From Gammaproteobacteria bacterium (GTDB lineage Bacteria; Pseudomonadota; Gammaproteobacteria; GCA-002705445; GCA-002716945), in the NCBI GenBank assembly GCA_002716945.1, contig PBCF01000002.1:270404-334403 (forward strand): 64,000 nt of DNA, read 5' to 3'. Positions 17,755 to 26,817 of the stretch are shown here, in pieces (the first letter of the stretch is position 1; every line of letters starts with the position of its first letter). A program made the position numbers and the translations under genes. Below the pieces are notes generated by a model. That model searched no databases. It worked only from the letters and a program-made list of their open reading frames with translations, and was not told where the DNA came from.

Positions 17755-18255
17755 ATGCGCTGTCCATTTTGCGGGGAGCCTGACACCAAAGTCATAGATT
17801 CTAGATTAAATAATGACAACTTCGCAATTAAAAGAAGACGTGAGTGCCTATCATGTAAGACTAGATTTAATACACAAGAATTAACAGAAATATCATTTCC
17901 CAGAGTAATAAAGTCAGATAAATCAACTGAAATATTTTCAGAAGACAAAATAAAAAAAGGAGTTAATTTGGCACTAGAAAAAAGAAAAGTATCTGCAGAA
18001 GATATTGATATTACTTTGCAAAAAATTTTTACAAGATGCTCTACACATCTAGATAAAGAAATAACATCTAAACAAATTGGAGAAATTGTTATGCAAGAAT
18101 TAATAAAACTTGATCATGTAGCCTATATAAGATTTGCTTCAGTATATCTTAGTTTTGATAATATTGAATCATTTAGAAAAGTAGTAGAGACGCTTGAAAA
18201 AAATATTTCACCTGAAATGAAAAAATTACAACAAACACTATTAGATGATGACTAA
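17755..18255 (+). CDS. nrdR: Transcriptional repressor NrdR
   Basis: Represses ribonucleotide reductase genes in response to (d)ATP. It has the N-terminal zinc ribbon MRCPFCGEPDTKV and CLSCKTRFNTQE, then an ATP-cone domain (RVIKSDKSTEIFSEDKIKKG onward). At 166 residues it is slightly longer than E. coli NrdR (149) through a C-terminal tail. Located between glyA and ribD, as in many gammaproteobacteria. It overlaps ribD by 11 bases. Confidence 0.97.
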   Translation: MRCPFCGEPDTKVIDSRLNNDNFAIKRRRECLSCKTRFNTQELTEISFPRVIKSDKSTEIFSEDKIKKGVNLALEKRKVSAEDIDITLQKIFTRCSTHLDKEITSKQIGEIVMQELIKLDHVAYIRFASVYLSFDNIESFRKVVETLEKNISPEMKKLQQTLLDDD

Positions 18256-19354
18256 AGAAGAGTTAGATAATTATTTTATTAAAGAAACATTTAAGTTAGC
18301 AAAAAAAGGTGAATATATTGCAGATCCAAATCCAATGGTTGGTGCTGTATTAGTTAAAAATAATAAGATTATAAGTTCAGGATATCACAAAGGCCCTGGT
18401 AATTTTCATGCTGAGTATATTGCCATAAAAAAAGCAGGTAAACATTCTATGGGATCCACGCTATATGTAAATTTAGAACCTTGTTGTCATTTTGGCAGAA
18501 CACCTCCATGTTCTGATTACATAATAAAAAATAAAATAAAAAGAGTTGTTATATCTACAATAGATCCAAATCCATTAATATCAGGTAAGAGTATTAAACA
18601 ACTCAAAAAAAATGGGATTGAAGTTACAGTAGGAATATTTGAAAATGAAGCAAAAAAGATTAATGCTGGCTTTTTTACTAAATTTAATTTTAGAAGACCC
18701 TATATAGTTGCAAAATCCGCTATATCATTAGATGGAAAAATCTCTACGGTTGACTCAAAAAGCAGATGGATTACATCTAAAGAAAGCAGGCAGGATGTAC
18801 ATATTGAAAGAGCTAAGTGTTCTGCAATACTTACTACAAGTAGTACTGTGTTGGCAGATGATCCAAAACTTAATGTAAGAGGTAAAGAAATATGTAAAAA
18901 GATTAATAGCCAACCATATTTGGTCTTATTAGATACAAACTTAAGAATATCAAATAATCATCTAATATTTAAAAATATGAAGAGAAATATTATTATATTT
19001 ACGTGCAAAAACATTACATCTAGAATTATAAATAAGTATAAAAAAAACGTACAACTTTTCAAAGTAAAGAAAAGTCAGAATGGTGTAGACTTAACTAAAA
19101 CATTTCAAATTCTTGCCGACTTAAATATACATAAATTATTAGTTGAATCTGGAAATATTTTAATTAGTTCGTTGTTGAATAAGTCTTATATTGATGAATT
19201 CATTTTATATGTTGCACCAAAGATATTTGGTAATAATGCAAAAACATTTTCAGGGATAAATAATATAAATAAACTTTCAGATAAGATAGAATTTGATATA
19301 GATGATATACAACATATTAAATCAGATATAAAATTAAAATTAAAAAGAAAATAA
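18245..19354 (+). CDS. ribD: Bifunctional riboflavin biosynthesis deaminase/reductase RibD
   Basis: Performs the second and third steps of riboflavin synthesis, pyrimidine deamination and ribosyl side-chain reduction. The N-terminal deaminase domain has the zinc motif FHAEY and NLEPCCHFGRTPPC; the reductase domain begins near residue 150 (RPYIVAKSAISLDGKI, SRWITSKESRQDVH). 369 residues, normal for RibD. Start is ATG 18245 or the adjacent ATG 18248. Translationally coupled to nrdR upstream; its stop codon overlaps the ribE start by one base. Confidence 0.97.
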   Translation: MMTKEELDNYFIKETFKLAKKGEYIADPNPMVGAVLVKNNKIISSGYHKGPGNFHAEYIAIKKAGKHSMGSTLYVNLEPCCHFGRTPPCSDYIIKNKIKRVVISTIDPNPLISGKSIKQLKKNGIEVTVGIFENEAKKINAGFFTKFNFRRPYIVAKSAISLDGKISTVDSKSRWITSKESRQDVHIERAKCSAILTTSSTVLADDPKLNVRGKEICKKINSQPYLVLLDTNLRISNNHLIFKNMKRNIIIFTCKNITSRIINKYKKNVQLFKVKKSQNGVDLTKTFQILADLNIHKLLVESGNILISSLLNKSYIDEFILYVAPKIFGNNAKTFSGINNINKLSDKIEFDIDDIQHIKSDIKLKLKRK

Positions 19355-19941
19355 TGTTTACTGGAATAGTTGAAGAAGTTTGTAAAATTACCGATATAGA
19401 TAATACTAATCGTGGTTATAAACTACATATAGAATTTCCACAATTTTTAAATAATCTCAAAATTGGAGATAGTATATCTATTAATGGAACATGCTTAACA
19501 ATTGAGAATATTATAGATTCTGTCTATACTTTTTCTTTATCTCCTGAAACATTAAAAATTACAACACTTAAAAATTATAAAAATAATGACTTTGTGAATA
19601 TAGAAACACCCTTAACAATAAATAAATTTGTAAGCGGACATATAGTTAATGGACATATTGATTGTAAAGCAAAATTAATTAATATAGAAAAAGACATCAA
19701 TTCATGGAAGATTGAACTAAAAATTGATCAAAATTTTACTAAATATATAATTCCAAAAGGATGTATATGTATTGATGGAGTTAGTTTAACTGTGAATTCA
19801 ATTAATAATAATATATTTGATGTAATGATAATACCACATACATTTTCTAACACTATCATACAATATTATAAAAATGATATTGAAGTTAACATAGAAGTTG
19901 ATATGCTTCTCAAACATCTAGAAAAAATGAAAAATGATTAA
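19354..19941 (+). CDS. ribE: Riboflavin synthase, alpha subunit
   Basis: Dismutates two lumazine molecules to riboflavin, the last step of the pathway. 195 residues composed of two homologous lumazine-binding barrels, starting MFTGIVEEV, with the first repeat's GDSISINGTCLTIE and the second's GCICIDGVSLTVNS. TAATG overlap with ribD and 8-base overlap with ribB show tight coupling. Confidence 0.97.
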   Translation: MFTGIVEEVCKITDIDNTNRGYKLHIEFPQFLNNLKIGDSISINGTCLTIENIIDSVYTFSLSPETLKITTLKNYKNNDFVNIETPLTINKFVSGHIVNGHIDCKAKLINIEKDINSWKIELKIDQNFTKYIIPKGCICIDGVSLTVNSINNNIFDVMIIPHTFSNTIIQYYKNDIEVNIEVDMLLKHLEKMKND

Positions 19942-21031
19942 TACTACAGAAGAAATTATAAATGCAATAAAAAAAGGCAAAATGGTTGTCATTATGGATG
20001 ATGAGAATCGTGAAAACGAAGGTGATCTTGTAATCGCTTCACAATATATTAAACCTAAAGATATTAATTTTATGGCTTCTAAAGGTAGAGGGTTGATTTG
20101 TTTAACACTCACAAACAAAAAATGTAAAAAATTAGGACTAAGCTTATTAAAAAAAACAGGTAAATCAAATAAAGAAACAAATTTTACTATATCAATCGAA
20201 GCTGCTCACGGTGTAACGACAGGTATATCTGCAGCTGATAGAGCTAAAACAATACAAGCCGCTGTTAACAAAAACGCCAAACCAAATGATTTAATACAAC
20301 CCGGACATATTTTTCCACTAATGGCTAGTGAAGGAGGAGTTCTAGTAAGAGCTGGTCATACTGAAGCTGGTTGTGATTTAGCAAGATTAGCTGGCCTAGA
20401 ACCAAGCTCTGTTATTGTGGAAATATTAAAAGAAGATGGAAGCATGGCTAGAAAAAAAGATTTAATTGCATTCGCAAAACTTTATAAACTAAAAATTGGA
20501 ACCATTGAAGATCTTATAAAGTATAGGATAAATAACGAAAAGACTATAAAGAGAATTGATGAATTCATTATTGATACCGCATATGGAAAATTTACTTCAA
20601 TATATTATGAAGATATTATAACTTCTCAAACACATTTTGTACTAATTAAAAATAAAATAATTAAAGATCAACCAACATTAGTTAGAGTTCATGTTCAAAA
20701 TGTGTTATCAGATACAATCAAATCTCTTAACACTACAAGCTGGCCTTTAGATAATGCTTTAAAGAAAATTGCTAAATCTAAACAAGGTGCTATGGTATTT
20801 ATTACCAACAATCTAACTTTATCTAATATTTCAAACACAAAAAATTTAAAAATGATAGCTAAAATAAATAAAAACAAAAAAAATAAACCAGATGACTATA
20901 GAACCATAGGATTAGGAGCACAGATACTGCGCGATATAGGTGTAAAAAAAATGATACTCATGAGTGCCCCAAAAATTTATCATGGATTGAACGCATTTGA
21001 ATTAGATGTAATAAAATATGTGACAAAATAA
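19934..21031 (+). CDS. ribB: 3,4-dihydroxy-2-butanone 4-phosphate synthase with degenerate RibA-like C-terminal domain (RibBX type)
   Basis: The N-terminal domain (about residues 1-200) makes the four-carbon riboflavin precursor from ribulose 5-phosphate and is intact: MDDENRENEGDLVIA, HGVTTGISAADRA and RAGHTEAGCDLARLAGL. The C-terminal 165 residues match GTP cyclohydrolase II in position but lack its zinc-binding cysteines: where RibA has GDVFGSLRCDCG the protein reads SDTIKSLNTTSWPLDNAL. The second domain is therefore probably not a cyclohydrolase, and a separate ribA is expected elsewhere. This fusion form is known in many gammaproteobacteria. Confidence 0.92.
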   Translation: MINTTEEIINAIKKGKMVVIMDDENRENEGDLVIASQYIKPKDINFMASKGRGLICLTLTNKKCKKLGLSLLKKTGKSNKETNFTISIEAAHGVTTGISAADRAKTIQAAVNKNAKPNDLIQPGHIFPLMASEGGVLVRAGHTEAGCDLARLAGLEPSSVIVEILKEDGSMARKKDLIAFAKLYKLKIGTIEDLIKYRINNEKTIKRIDEFIIDTAYGKFTSIYYEDIITSQTHFVLIKNKIIKDQPTLVRVHVQNVLSDTIKSLNTTSWPLDNALKKIAKSKQGAMVFITNNLTLSNISNTKNLKMIAKINKNKKNKPDDYRTIGLGAQILRDIGVKKMILMSAPKIYHGLNAFELDVIKYVTK

Positions 21032-21546
21032 TGAAATTAGATAATTTTGATACATCATCGCTGATAAATGAAAATGGTCTGGATTTTGAAGATCAACATG
21101 GAACGAGCATATATATTATTAAAAGCCAATATAATCAAAAGCTTGTTAATAGTATATCTTGTAGCGTAAGAAGAACATTAGCAGAGCTAGGAATTACATC
21201 TGATGAAATTGGTATACAAACTATACCTGGAGGTGTATTTGAATTGATTCTTGCCATTAAAAGAATTATCAATCTTAGAGTGACCAAACCTGATATTGTA
21301 ATAGCAATTGGATGTATAATAAAAGGAGATACTCAGCATTATGAGTTTTTATCATCAACTGTAATTAATGCAATCCGTAATATTAGCCTTGAAACTGACA
21401 CACCCATAATAAATGGTATTATAACAACAGAAACCCTACAACAAGCAATTGACAGGGTTGGAACTAAAATGAATAAAGGAAAAGATCTAGCTGAAACTGC
21501 AATCAATATAAAAGATTATTATCGAAAATTGAAAGATAATGAATAA
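21031..21546 (+). CDS. ribH: 6,7-dimethyl-8-ribityllumazine synthase
   Basis: Condenses the RibD product with dihydroxybutanone phosphate to form lumazine. The 171-residue protein has the substrate-binding IQTIPGGVFELILAI and IAIGCIIKGDTQHYEFLSS with the catalytic His. It carries an N-terminal extension of about 15 residues relative to the shortest homologues. One-base overlap with ribB and 8-base overlap with nusB. Confidence 0.96.
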   Translation: MKLDNFDTSSLINENGLDFEDQHGTSIYIIKSQYNQKLVNSISCSVRRTLAELGITSDEIGIQTIPGGVFELILAIKRIINLRVTKPDIVIAIGCIIKGDTQHYEFLSSTVINAIRNISLETDTPIINGIITTETLQQAIDRVGTKMNKGKDLAETAINIKDYYRKLKDNE

Positions 21547-21937
21547 TAAACAAAGATCTTTGGCTAGAGAAAATATTGTAAAAATATTATATCAACAAGA
21601 TATATCTGGAGATACATTCGTTTATATCTTGAAGTACTTTATTGAAAAAAGGAAGTATGATGAGATTTATTTTCTAGAAATGATAGATGCTTTAGATAAT
21701 AACTTATTAAAAATTGATAAATTTATAGAATCAAAAAGCGATATAAAATTAAAATACACTGCCTCAATTGACAAAGCAATTTTGAGACTATCAATCTGCG
21801 AGCATTTATATAAATCTGATATACCAAGGAAAGTTATTATTGATGAAGGAATAAATATTGCTAAAAAATTTTCATCTGAAAAATCCTTCAAATTTATCAA
21901 TAAAATGTTAGACAACCTTATTGAGTGCAAATCATGA
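21539..21937 (+). CDS. nusB: Transcription antitermination factor NusB
   Basis: NusB with NusE binds boxA RNA to prevent termination in rRNA operons. A 132-residue all-helical protein with SLARENIVKILYQQDISGD at the N-terminus and the helical core KAILRLSICEHLYKSDIPRKVI and FSSEKSFKFINKMLDNL. Position between ribH and thiL is the standard one. Confidence 0.94.
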   Translation: MNNKQRSLARENIVKILYQQDISGDTFVYILKYFIEKRKYDEIYFLEMIDALDNNLLKIDKFIESKSDIKLKYTASIDKAILRLSICEHLYKSDIPRKVIIDEGINIAKKFSSEKSFKFINKMLDNLIECKS

Positions 21938-22884
21938 TTAAGAATGAAGAAGATCTAGTAAAATATATTTTATCAAATATTAATACAAGTTCTTCCGAAA
22001 TTATCCAAAGCATTGGAGATGATTGTTCTGTTTTAAAAATTAACCAAAAGAAATCATATATCATAACTACTGATACATCACTTTTAGGGCCGCATTTTAC
22101 AAAAGATTATAAACCTGATGAAATAGGGTATAAATCATTATCTACCAATTTAAGTGATATTGCAGCTATGGGATGTATTCCAAAATTTTTTTTAATGTCA
22201 ATAACTTTACCAAAGTTAGATGATAAATGGATTAAATCATTTTACAAAGGTGTAAATAAATTGGTCAGGCAATTTAAACTAACATTAATTGGTGGTGATG
22301 TTAATAAGGGCCCATTAAGTATTACAATACAAGTTATAGGAGTTAATAAAAATAAAATACTTTACAGGTCAATGGCAAAAATTAACGATGATATTTATGT
22401 GACAGGTAAATTAGGAGGAGCAAGAGCAGCGCTTATATTTAAGAATAATAAAGATAATAAAAATTATAAAAGATTTGAAAGATATTTGAAACAACCATTA
22501 CCGAGAATTGAAATAGGCAAGGAAATTAGTAAGATTGCCAATTCATGCATTGATGTATCTGATGGATTACTAAAAGATCTTAATAATATAATATCAATGA
22601 GTAAAGTAGGTGCGGTTATTAATTTAGAAAAAATACCTACACACAGTAATTTAAAAAAAATTTTAAAGGATAATTTATATTATCAAAGTATTATTGGTGG
22701 AGGGGAAGACTATGAACTATGTTTTACTGCTCATACTAAGATGAGAAATAAAATTAGAGATGTCGCAAGAAAAACTAATACTAAAATAACCCCTATTGGT
22801 AAAATTACAAAAAAGAATCTTCTATTTATGCTTAATGGGTTAGAAAAGAAATTTAATTTTGGAGGATTTGATCATTTTGAATAA
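21934..22884 (+). CDS. thiL: Thiamine-monophosphate kinase
   Basis: Phosphorylates thiamine monophosphate to the active diphosphate. Member of the PurM/SelD ATP-binding superfamily with IIQSIGDDCSVL, KSLSTNLSDIAAMGC, LTLIGGDVNKGP, DVSDGLLKDL and GGGEDYELCFT. The start is taken as ATG 21934, which overlaps the nusB stop in an ATGA; a GTG nine bases earlier is possible. Coupled upstream to nusB and downstream to pgpA. Confidence 0.96.
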   Translation: MIKNEEDLVKYILSNINTSSSEIIQSIGDDCSVLKINQKKSYIITTDTSLLGPHFTKDYKPDEIGYKSLSTNLSDIAAMGCIPKFFLMSITLPKLDDKWIKSFYKGVNKLVRQFKLTLIGGDVNKGPLSITIQVIGVNKNKILYRSMAKINDDIYVTGKLGGARAALIFKNNKDNKNYKRFERYLKQPLPRIEIGKEISKIANSCIDVSDGLLKDLNNIISMSKVGAVINLEKIPTHSNLKKILKDNLYYQSIIGGGEDYELCFTAHTKMRNKIRDVARKTNTKITPIGKITKKNLLFMLNGLEKKFNFGGFDHFE

Positions 22885-23350
22885 TTATTTCACACGGCTA
22901 TGCATCTTCCTGAGCAGTGGTTTTGGTATAGGTTATATAAAATATGCACCGGGAACGGCCGGTACATTTTTAGGAATCTTAATATTTTTTCTGCTTACAT
23001 CTTTAAATATTTATTTTAATATATTGAGTTTAGTAATATTTGTTTTGGTTAGTATAATAATTTGTAACATAGCAAATAATTATTATTCTGAAGATGATTC
23101 AAAGAAAATTGTATTAGACGAAATAGCAGGAGTATTTGTTGCAACTTATAATATAGATCCAACTGCGTTTAATATAATTGCTATATTTATTTTATTTAGG
23201 TTATTCGATATATTCAAACCTTTTCCTATCTCATACATAGATGAAAAACTTAAAAATGGTATAGGGATTGTTGTTGATGATGTTGTTGCTGGAATATATG
23301 CCAATATTACTTTTTTACTTGCATCGTTTTATTTTGTTAAGATATTATAA
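22877..23350 (+). CDS. pgpA: Phosphatidylglycerophosphatase A
   Basis: Inner-membrane phosphatase that converts phosphatidylglycerol phosphate to phosphatidylglycerol; it acts after PgsA, encoded 5 kb downstream. About 157 residues with GFGIGYIKYAPGTAGTFLG, the acidic motif KIVLDEIAGVFVA, and FRLFDIFKPFPI ending in the GIVVDDVVAGIYAN motif. The start is a TTG: 22877 has GGAGG (22861-22865) upstream and aligns with the family, while TTG at 22859 or 22868 are alternatives. It overlaps thiL by 8 bases and the convergent maf by 22 bases. Confidence 0.92.
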   Translation: MNNYFTRLCIFLSSGFGIGYIKYAPGTAGTFLGILIFFLLTSLNIYFNILSLVIFVLVSIIICNIANNYYSEDDSKKIVLDEIAGVFVATYNIDPTAFNIIAIFILFRLFDIFKPFPISYIDEKLKNGIGIVVDDVVAGIYANITFLLASFYFVKIL

Positions 23351-23916
23351 TTAAATCTTTTCAAAAATTCTATTAATTTTAAAACTGGTAAACCTACAAT
23401 TGATGATGGATCTATGCCATGCATTTTTTTTACAAAAGCTATCGCCAGACCTTCTATTCTTATACTTCCTGCACAATTCAACATATCTTCCTTGTTAATA
23501 TAATTAATTATTTCTTTTTCAGTTATTTTTCTCATATAAATTTTAAAATTAGCAACCGATGTATATTTTTTCATTGAATCAGAATCCATTACACATAAAC
23601 CTGTTTTAAATGTTACAATCTTATTTGATAGATATTTTAGCTGTTTAATAGCATTTTTTTTTGTTAATGGTTTACCTAAAACTTTTTTATTCACAACTGC
23701 AACTTCATCAGATCCAATAACAAGTGCTTTCTTATATTTTTTAGCAACAGACTGTGCTTTTTCAAACGACAATCTTCTCACATATGAATTTATATTTTCA
23801 TTATTATGTCTTGTTTCATTAATATTTGGACGTACAATCTCAAATTGTATTTTTAATTGATTCAGTAACTTTTTTCTATGTATTGAGCTTGATGCCAATA
23901 TAATTTGTTTTCTCAT
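23329..23916 (-). CDS. Maf/YceF-type nucleoside triphosphate pyrophosphatase
   Basis: Hydrolyses modified or non-canonical nucleotides; E. coli YceF acts on 7-methyl-GTP. The 195-residue protein starts IILASSSIHRKKLLNQL and has the VIGSDEVAVVNKKVLGKP and AGSIRIEGLAIAFV motifs of the Maf fold. It diverges from rpmF-plsX-fabH, the same arrangement as E. coli yceF, which favours the YceF subgroup. The yceD gene that normally stands between it and rpmF is absent. Converges with pgpA, sharing 22 bases. Confidence 0.92.
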   Translation of the reverse strand: MRKQIILASSSIHRKKLLNQLKIQFEIVRPNINETRHNNENINSYVRRLSFEKAQSVAKKYKKALVIGSDEVAVVNKKVLGKPLTKKNAIKQLKYLSNKIVTFKTGLCVMDSDSMKKYTSVANFKIYMRKITEKEIINYINKEDMLNCAGSIRIEGLAIAFVKKMHGIDPSSIVGLPVLKLIEFLKRFNYNILTK

Positions 23917-23969
23917 TTTCAGTATATTAGTATTTTAATGAAAATTATGCAAAAAAGAAGTTATATAAA

Positions 23970-23997
23970 TTGCTAGTATTCTATTTTTTGTTACAAT
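23970..23997 (+). promoter_or_regulatory. Predicted promoter of rpmF-plsX-fabH
   Basis: TTGCTA at 23970-23975 and TACAAT at 23992-23997 with a 16-base spacer, 26 bases before the rpmF ATG. Moderate match to sigma-70 consensus. Confidence 0.4.
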
Positions 23998-24023
23998 AAC
24001 GTTATTATTTGTGGATCATTATT

Positions 24024-24233
24024 ATGGCTGTACAAAAGAGTAGAAAATCAAAATCAAAAAAGAATATGCGGAGATCTCATGATTCCTTGCAATCACCGAC
24101 TTATTCTGTAGATAAAACCACAGGAACCAAACATCTTAGACATAATATCGCTAAAGATGGTTTCTACAGGGGTAAAGAAATATTTACGCCCAAAGTTAAA
24201 AAACCTAAAGCAGTAGAAAACAAAGAAAGTTAA
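24024..24233 (+). CDS. rpmF: 50S ribosomal protein L32
   Basis: A 69-residue basic protein with the L32 pattern: [20 protein letters not shown], then [26 protein letters not shown]. It is the zinc-free form, with no cysteines. ATG at 24024 is chosen; an in-frame GTG at 24009 would add a non-family MWIII. Followed by plsX and fabH as in E. coli. Confidence 0.97.
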   Translation: MAVQKSRKSKSKKNMRRSHDSLQSPTYSVDKTTGTKHLRHNIAKDGFYRGKEIFTPKVKKPKAVENKES

Positions 24234-24256
24234 AACATACATACGTTGTTCCTATA

Positions 24257-25270
24257 ATGCAAAATAAAGTTACTATAGCATTAGACATGATGAGTGGAGA
24301 CTCAGGGTTAGACATATCTGTTCCTGGTGCGCTAAAATGCATGCAAGAAATGAATGATATTTTTTTAATCTTGATTGGAGATCAAGAAAAAATTAAAAAC
24401 AAATTAGGTAAAAGATTTCATGAGTATCAAGATAAGAAATTTTCAGTAATACATACAGATGAATATGTTGATATGAATGATGACATATTAGTTGCATTAA
24501 GGTCAAAGAAAAATTCATCAATGAGATTATCTATAAACTCTGTTAAAGATAAAAATGCAGATGCTGCAGTTAGTGCAGGTAATACTGGAGCATTAATGGC
24601 ATTATCAAAAGTAATATTAAATACTATCCCAGGAATTGATAGGCCAGCAATTTGTACTGCTTTACCAACAAAAACTGGACTAATGCATATGCTTGATTTG
24701 GGAGCGAATGTCGAATGTGACGCGACAAATCTTTTCCAATTTTCTGTTATGGGATCAGCATTAGTTCAATCATTAGAAATTTCATCAAATCCTTTAGTGG
24801 GTTTACTTAATATAGGATCAGAAGATATTAAAGGGAATGATACAATTAAACAAGCTGCCGCTTTATTACAATCATCCAAACTCAATTACTCAGGTTTTGT
24901 TGAAGGTGACGATATTTTTAGTGGCAGATTTGATGTTATTGTTGCTGATGGTTATGCTGGAAATATAGCATTAAAAAGTATAGAAGGAGTTGCTAATTTT
25001 ATAAGTCATGTAATGAAGAATGAATTCAACAGAAACGCTTATAATAGACTTTCATCTTTAATTAGTTACCCTGTACTTAAAGGAGTAAAGAAAAAAGTAG
25101 ACCCTAGACGATACAATGGGGCAAGTCTACTTGGATTACAAGGTGTTGTGGTAAAAAGCCATGGTAGTGCAGATGCTTATGCTTTTAGCCGTGCAATTAA
25201 AACAGCATATTATGAGGTAAAAAATCAAATTCTTGATAAAATAGAATCTTTAATTCAAACGAAATTATAA
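24257..25270 (+). CDS. plsX: Phosphate acyltransferase PlsX
   Basis: Makes acyl-phosphate from acyl-ACP for phospholipid synthesis. 337 residues with IALDMMSGD near the N-terminus (most homologues have D-x-MGGD, so the first Gly is Ser here), DAAVSAGNTGALMALS, LDLGANVECDA, VADGYAGNIALKS and RRYNGASLLGLQGVVVKSHGSAD. Standard place between rpmF and fabH. Confidence 0.97.
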   Translation: MQNKVTIALDMMSGDSGLDISVPGALKCMQEMNDIFLILIGDQEKIKNKLGKRFHEYQDKKFSVIHTDEYVDMNDDILVALRSKKNSSMRLSINSVKDKNADAAVSAGNTGALMALSKVILNTIPGIDRPAICTALPTKTGLMHMLDLGANVECDATNLFQFSVMGSALVQSLEISSNPLVGLLNIGSEDIKGNDTIKQAAALLQSSKLNYSGFVEGDDIFSGRFDVIVADGYAGNIALKSIEGVANFISHVMKNEFNRNAYNRLSSLISYPVLKGVKKKVDPRRYNGASLLGLQGVVVKSHGSADAYAFSRAIKTAYYEVKNQILDKIESLIQTKL

Positions 25271-25274
25271 TAAA

Positions 25275-26219
25275 ATGGCTACAATATTTTCAAAACTTAT
25301 TTCTAGTGGAAGTTACTTACCATCTAAAATTTTAACAAATAATGATATTGAGAAAATGGTAGATACAACTGATGAGTGGATTATGGAGAGGACTGGTATA
25401 CAGCAAAGACACATTGCTTCAACGGAAGAATCTTCTGTTGATATGGCCTATCAAGCCTCAATGAAAGCTATTGATTTAGCTTCAATAAATAAACAGAAAA
25501 TTGACATGATAATAGTTGCCACAACTACTCCTGAAAGAAAATTTCCTAGTAGTGCTGTGTTATTACAAAATAAGTTGGATATTAAAAACGCTTTTGCATT
25601 TGATGTCAATGCAGCTTGTACTGGTTTTATATTTGCTATTGATATTGCGGATAAATATATAAAAAATGGTAGCGTAAAAAACGTTCTCGTTGTTGGTACT
25701 GAAAAAATTACTTCCTTGTTAGATTGGACAGATCGTAACACTTGTGTTCTGTTTGGTGACGGGGCTGGATCTATAATACTTTCTGCTTCTGATAAACCTG
25801 GAATCTTATCAAGTTTTATTGAGTCTGATGGTTCGTATAAAGACCTATTAACCGTTAATACTGATGAAGAATTTATAGAAATGAAAGGTAATGATGTATT
25901 TAAAATTGCTGTAAATACACTTAGCCAAGTAGCACTTCATACTCTAAAGCAGAATAACATTAATTCAAATGAATTAGATTGGTTTATTCCACATCAAGCT
26001 AATAGCAGAATTATTACATCAATAGCAAAGAAAATAAACCTACCTAAAGAAAAGATTATAATAACTGTAAACAAACATGGTAATACTTCTGCAGCTTCTA
26101 TTCCTTTAGCCTTAGATGATGCGTTTCTTGCTGGAAAAATTAAACAAAATGATTTGTTAATGTTAGAAGCTTTTGGAGCTGGTTTTACTTGGGGTTCAAC
26201 TTTATTACGTTTTAATTAA
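25275..26219 (+). CDS. fabH: 3-oxoacyl-ACP synthase III (KASIII)
   Basis: Starts fatty acid synthesis by condensing acetyl-CoA with malonyl-ACP. 314 residues; catalytic triad is present as Cys115 in DVNAACTGFIF, His in WFIPHQANSRII and Asn in KHGNTSAAS, with the terminal GAGFTWGSTLLRF. ATG begins 4 bases after plsX. The fabD/fabG/acpP genes that follow in E. coli are not here; a DNA-repair gene follows instead. Confidence 0.98.
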   Translation: MATIFSKLISSGSYLPSKILTNNDIEKMVDTTDEWIMERTGIQQRHIASTEESSVDMAYQASMKAIDLASINKQKIDMIIVATTTPERKFPSSAVLLQNKLDIKNAFAFDVNAACTGFIFAIDIADKYIKNGSVKNVLVVGTEKITSLLDWTDRNTCVLFGDGAGSIILSASDKPGILSSFIESDGSYKDLLTVNTDEEFIEMKGNDVFKIAVNTLSQVALHTLKQNNINSNELDWFIPHQANSRIITSIAKKINLPKEKIIITVNKHGNTSAASIPLALDDAFLAGKIKQNDLLMLEAFGAGFTWGSTLLRFN

Positions 26220-26225
26220 ACACTG

Positions 26226-26813
26226 ATGGATATAACTAGGTGTTCCAAATGCAGAAGACTTAATCAAAATTTTTTGAAGTTAAAGAAAATTTATCCATAT
26301 TATTATAACTCTCCTATAAAGCCTTTTGGCAGTAATAAATCAAAAATATGTATAGTTGGACTAGCACCAGGTTTGCATGGTGCTAATCGTACTGGTATTC
26401 CATTTGATGGTGACTTTGCAGGATTGTTTTTAAAAAATACACTCAAAAATTCAAAATATAACAACCATAATATATACATAACAAACGCATTAAAATGTTA
26501 TCCTCCCAATAATCAACCATTGAATATTGAATTGAAAAATTGTCAGAATTATTTAAAAGACGAGCTATATAACCTTAAAAATTTAAGAGTAATATTATCT
26601 TTAGGGTTGATTGCCCATAACTCTATTTTAGATACTTTAGATCTACCAAGAAACAGTTATAAATTTAAACATGGTTATTTGCATGAAATAAGTAATAATC
26701 TCTACCTGATAAATTCATATCATTGTAGTAAAATTAATATAAACACTGGAAGATTAACTAAAAAAATGTTTTCTCACGTTGTTAAAAAATCTTTAAAAAT
26801 TGCTTGTTCGTAA
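26226..26813 (+). CDS. Type-5 uracil-DNA glycosylase (UDGb family)
   Basis: Removes uracil and related deaminated bases from DNA. Motif A reads VGLAPGLHGANRTGIPFDGDFAG, which is the family-5 form, with NALKCYPP and the motif C-like YHCSKININTGRLT, where most members have HPS. Cysteines at 6 and 9 (CSKC) plus later ones (KCYPP, LKNCQNY) are consistent with the family 4Fe-4S cluster. 195 residues, near the short end. It overlaps no gene but lies just ahead of uvrC, making a small DNA-repair pair. Confidence 0.88.
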   Translation: MDITRCSKCRRLNQNFLKLKKIYPYYYNSPIKPFGSNKSKICIVGLAPGLHGANRTGIPFDGDFAGLFLKNTLKNSKYNNHNIYITNALKCYPPNNQPLNIELKNCQNYLKDELYNLKNLRVILSLGLIAHNSILDTLDLPRNSYKFKHGYLHEISNNLYLINSYHCSKININTGRLTKKMFSHVVKKSLKIACS

Positions 26814-26817
26814 ACAT

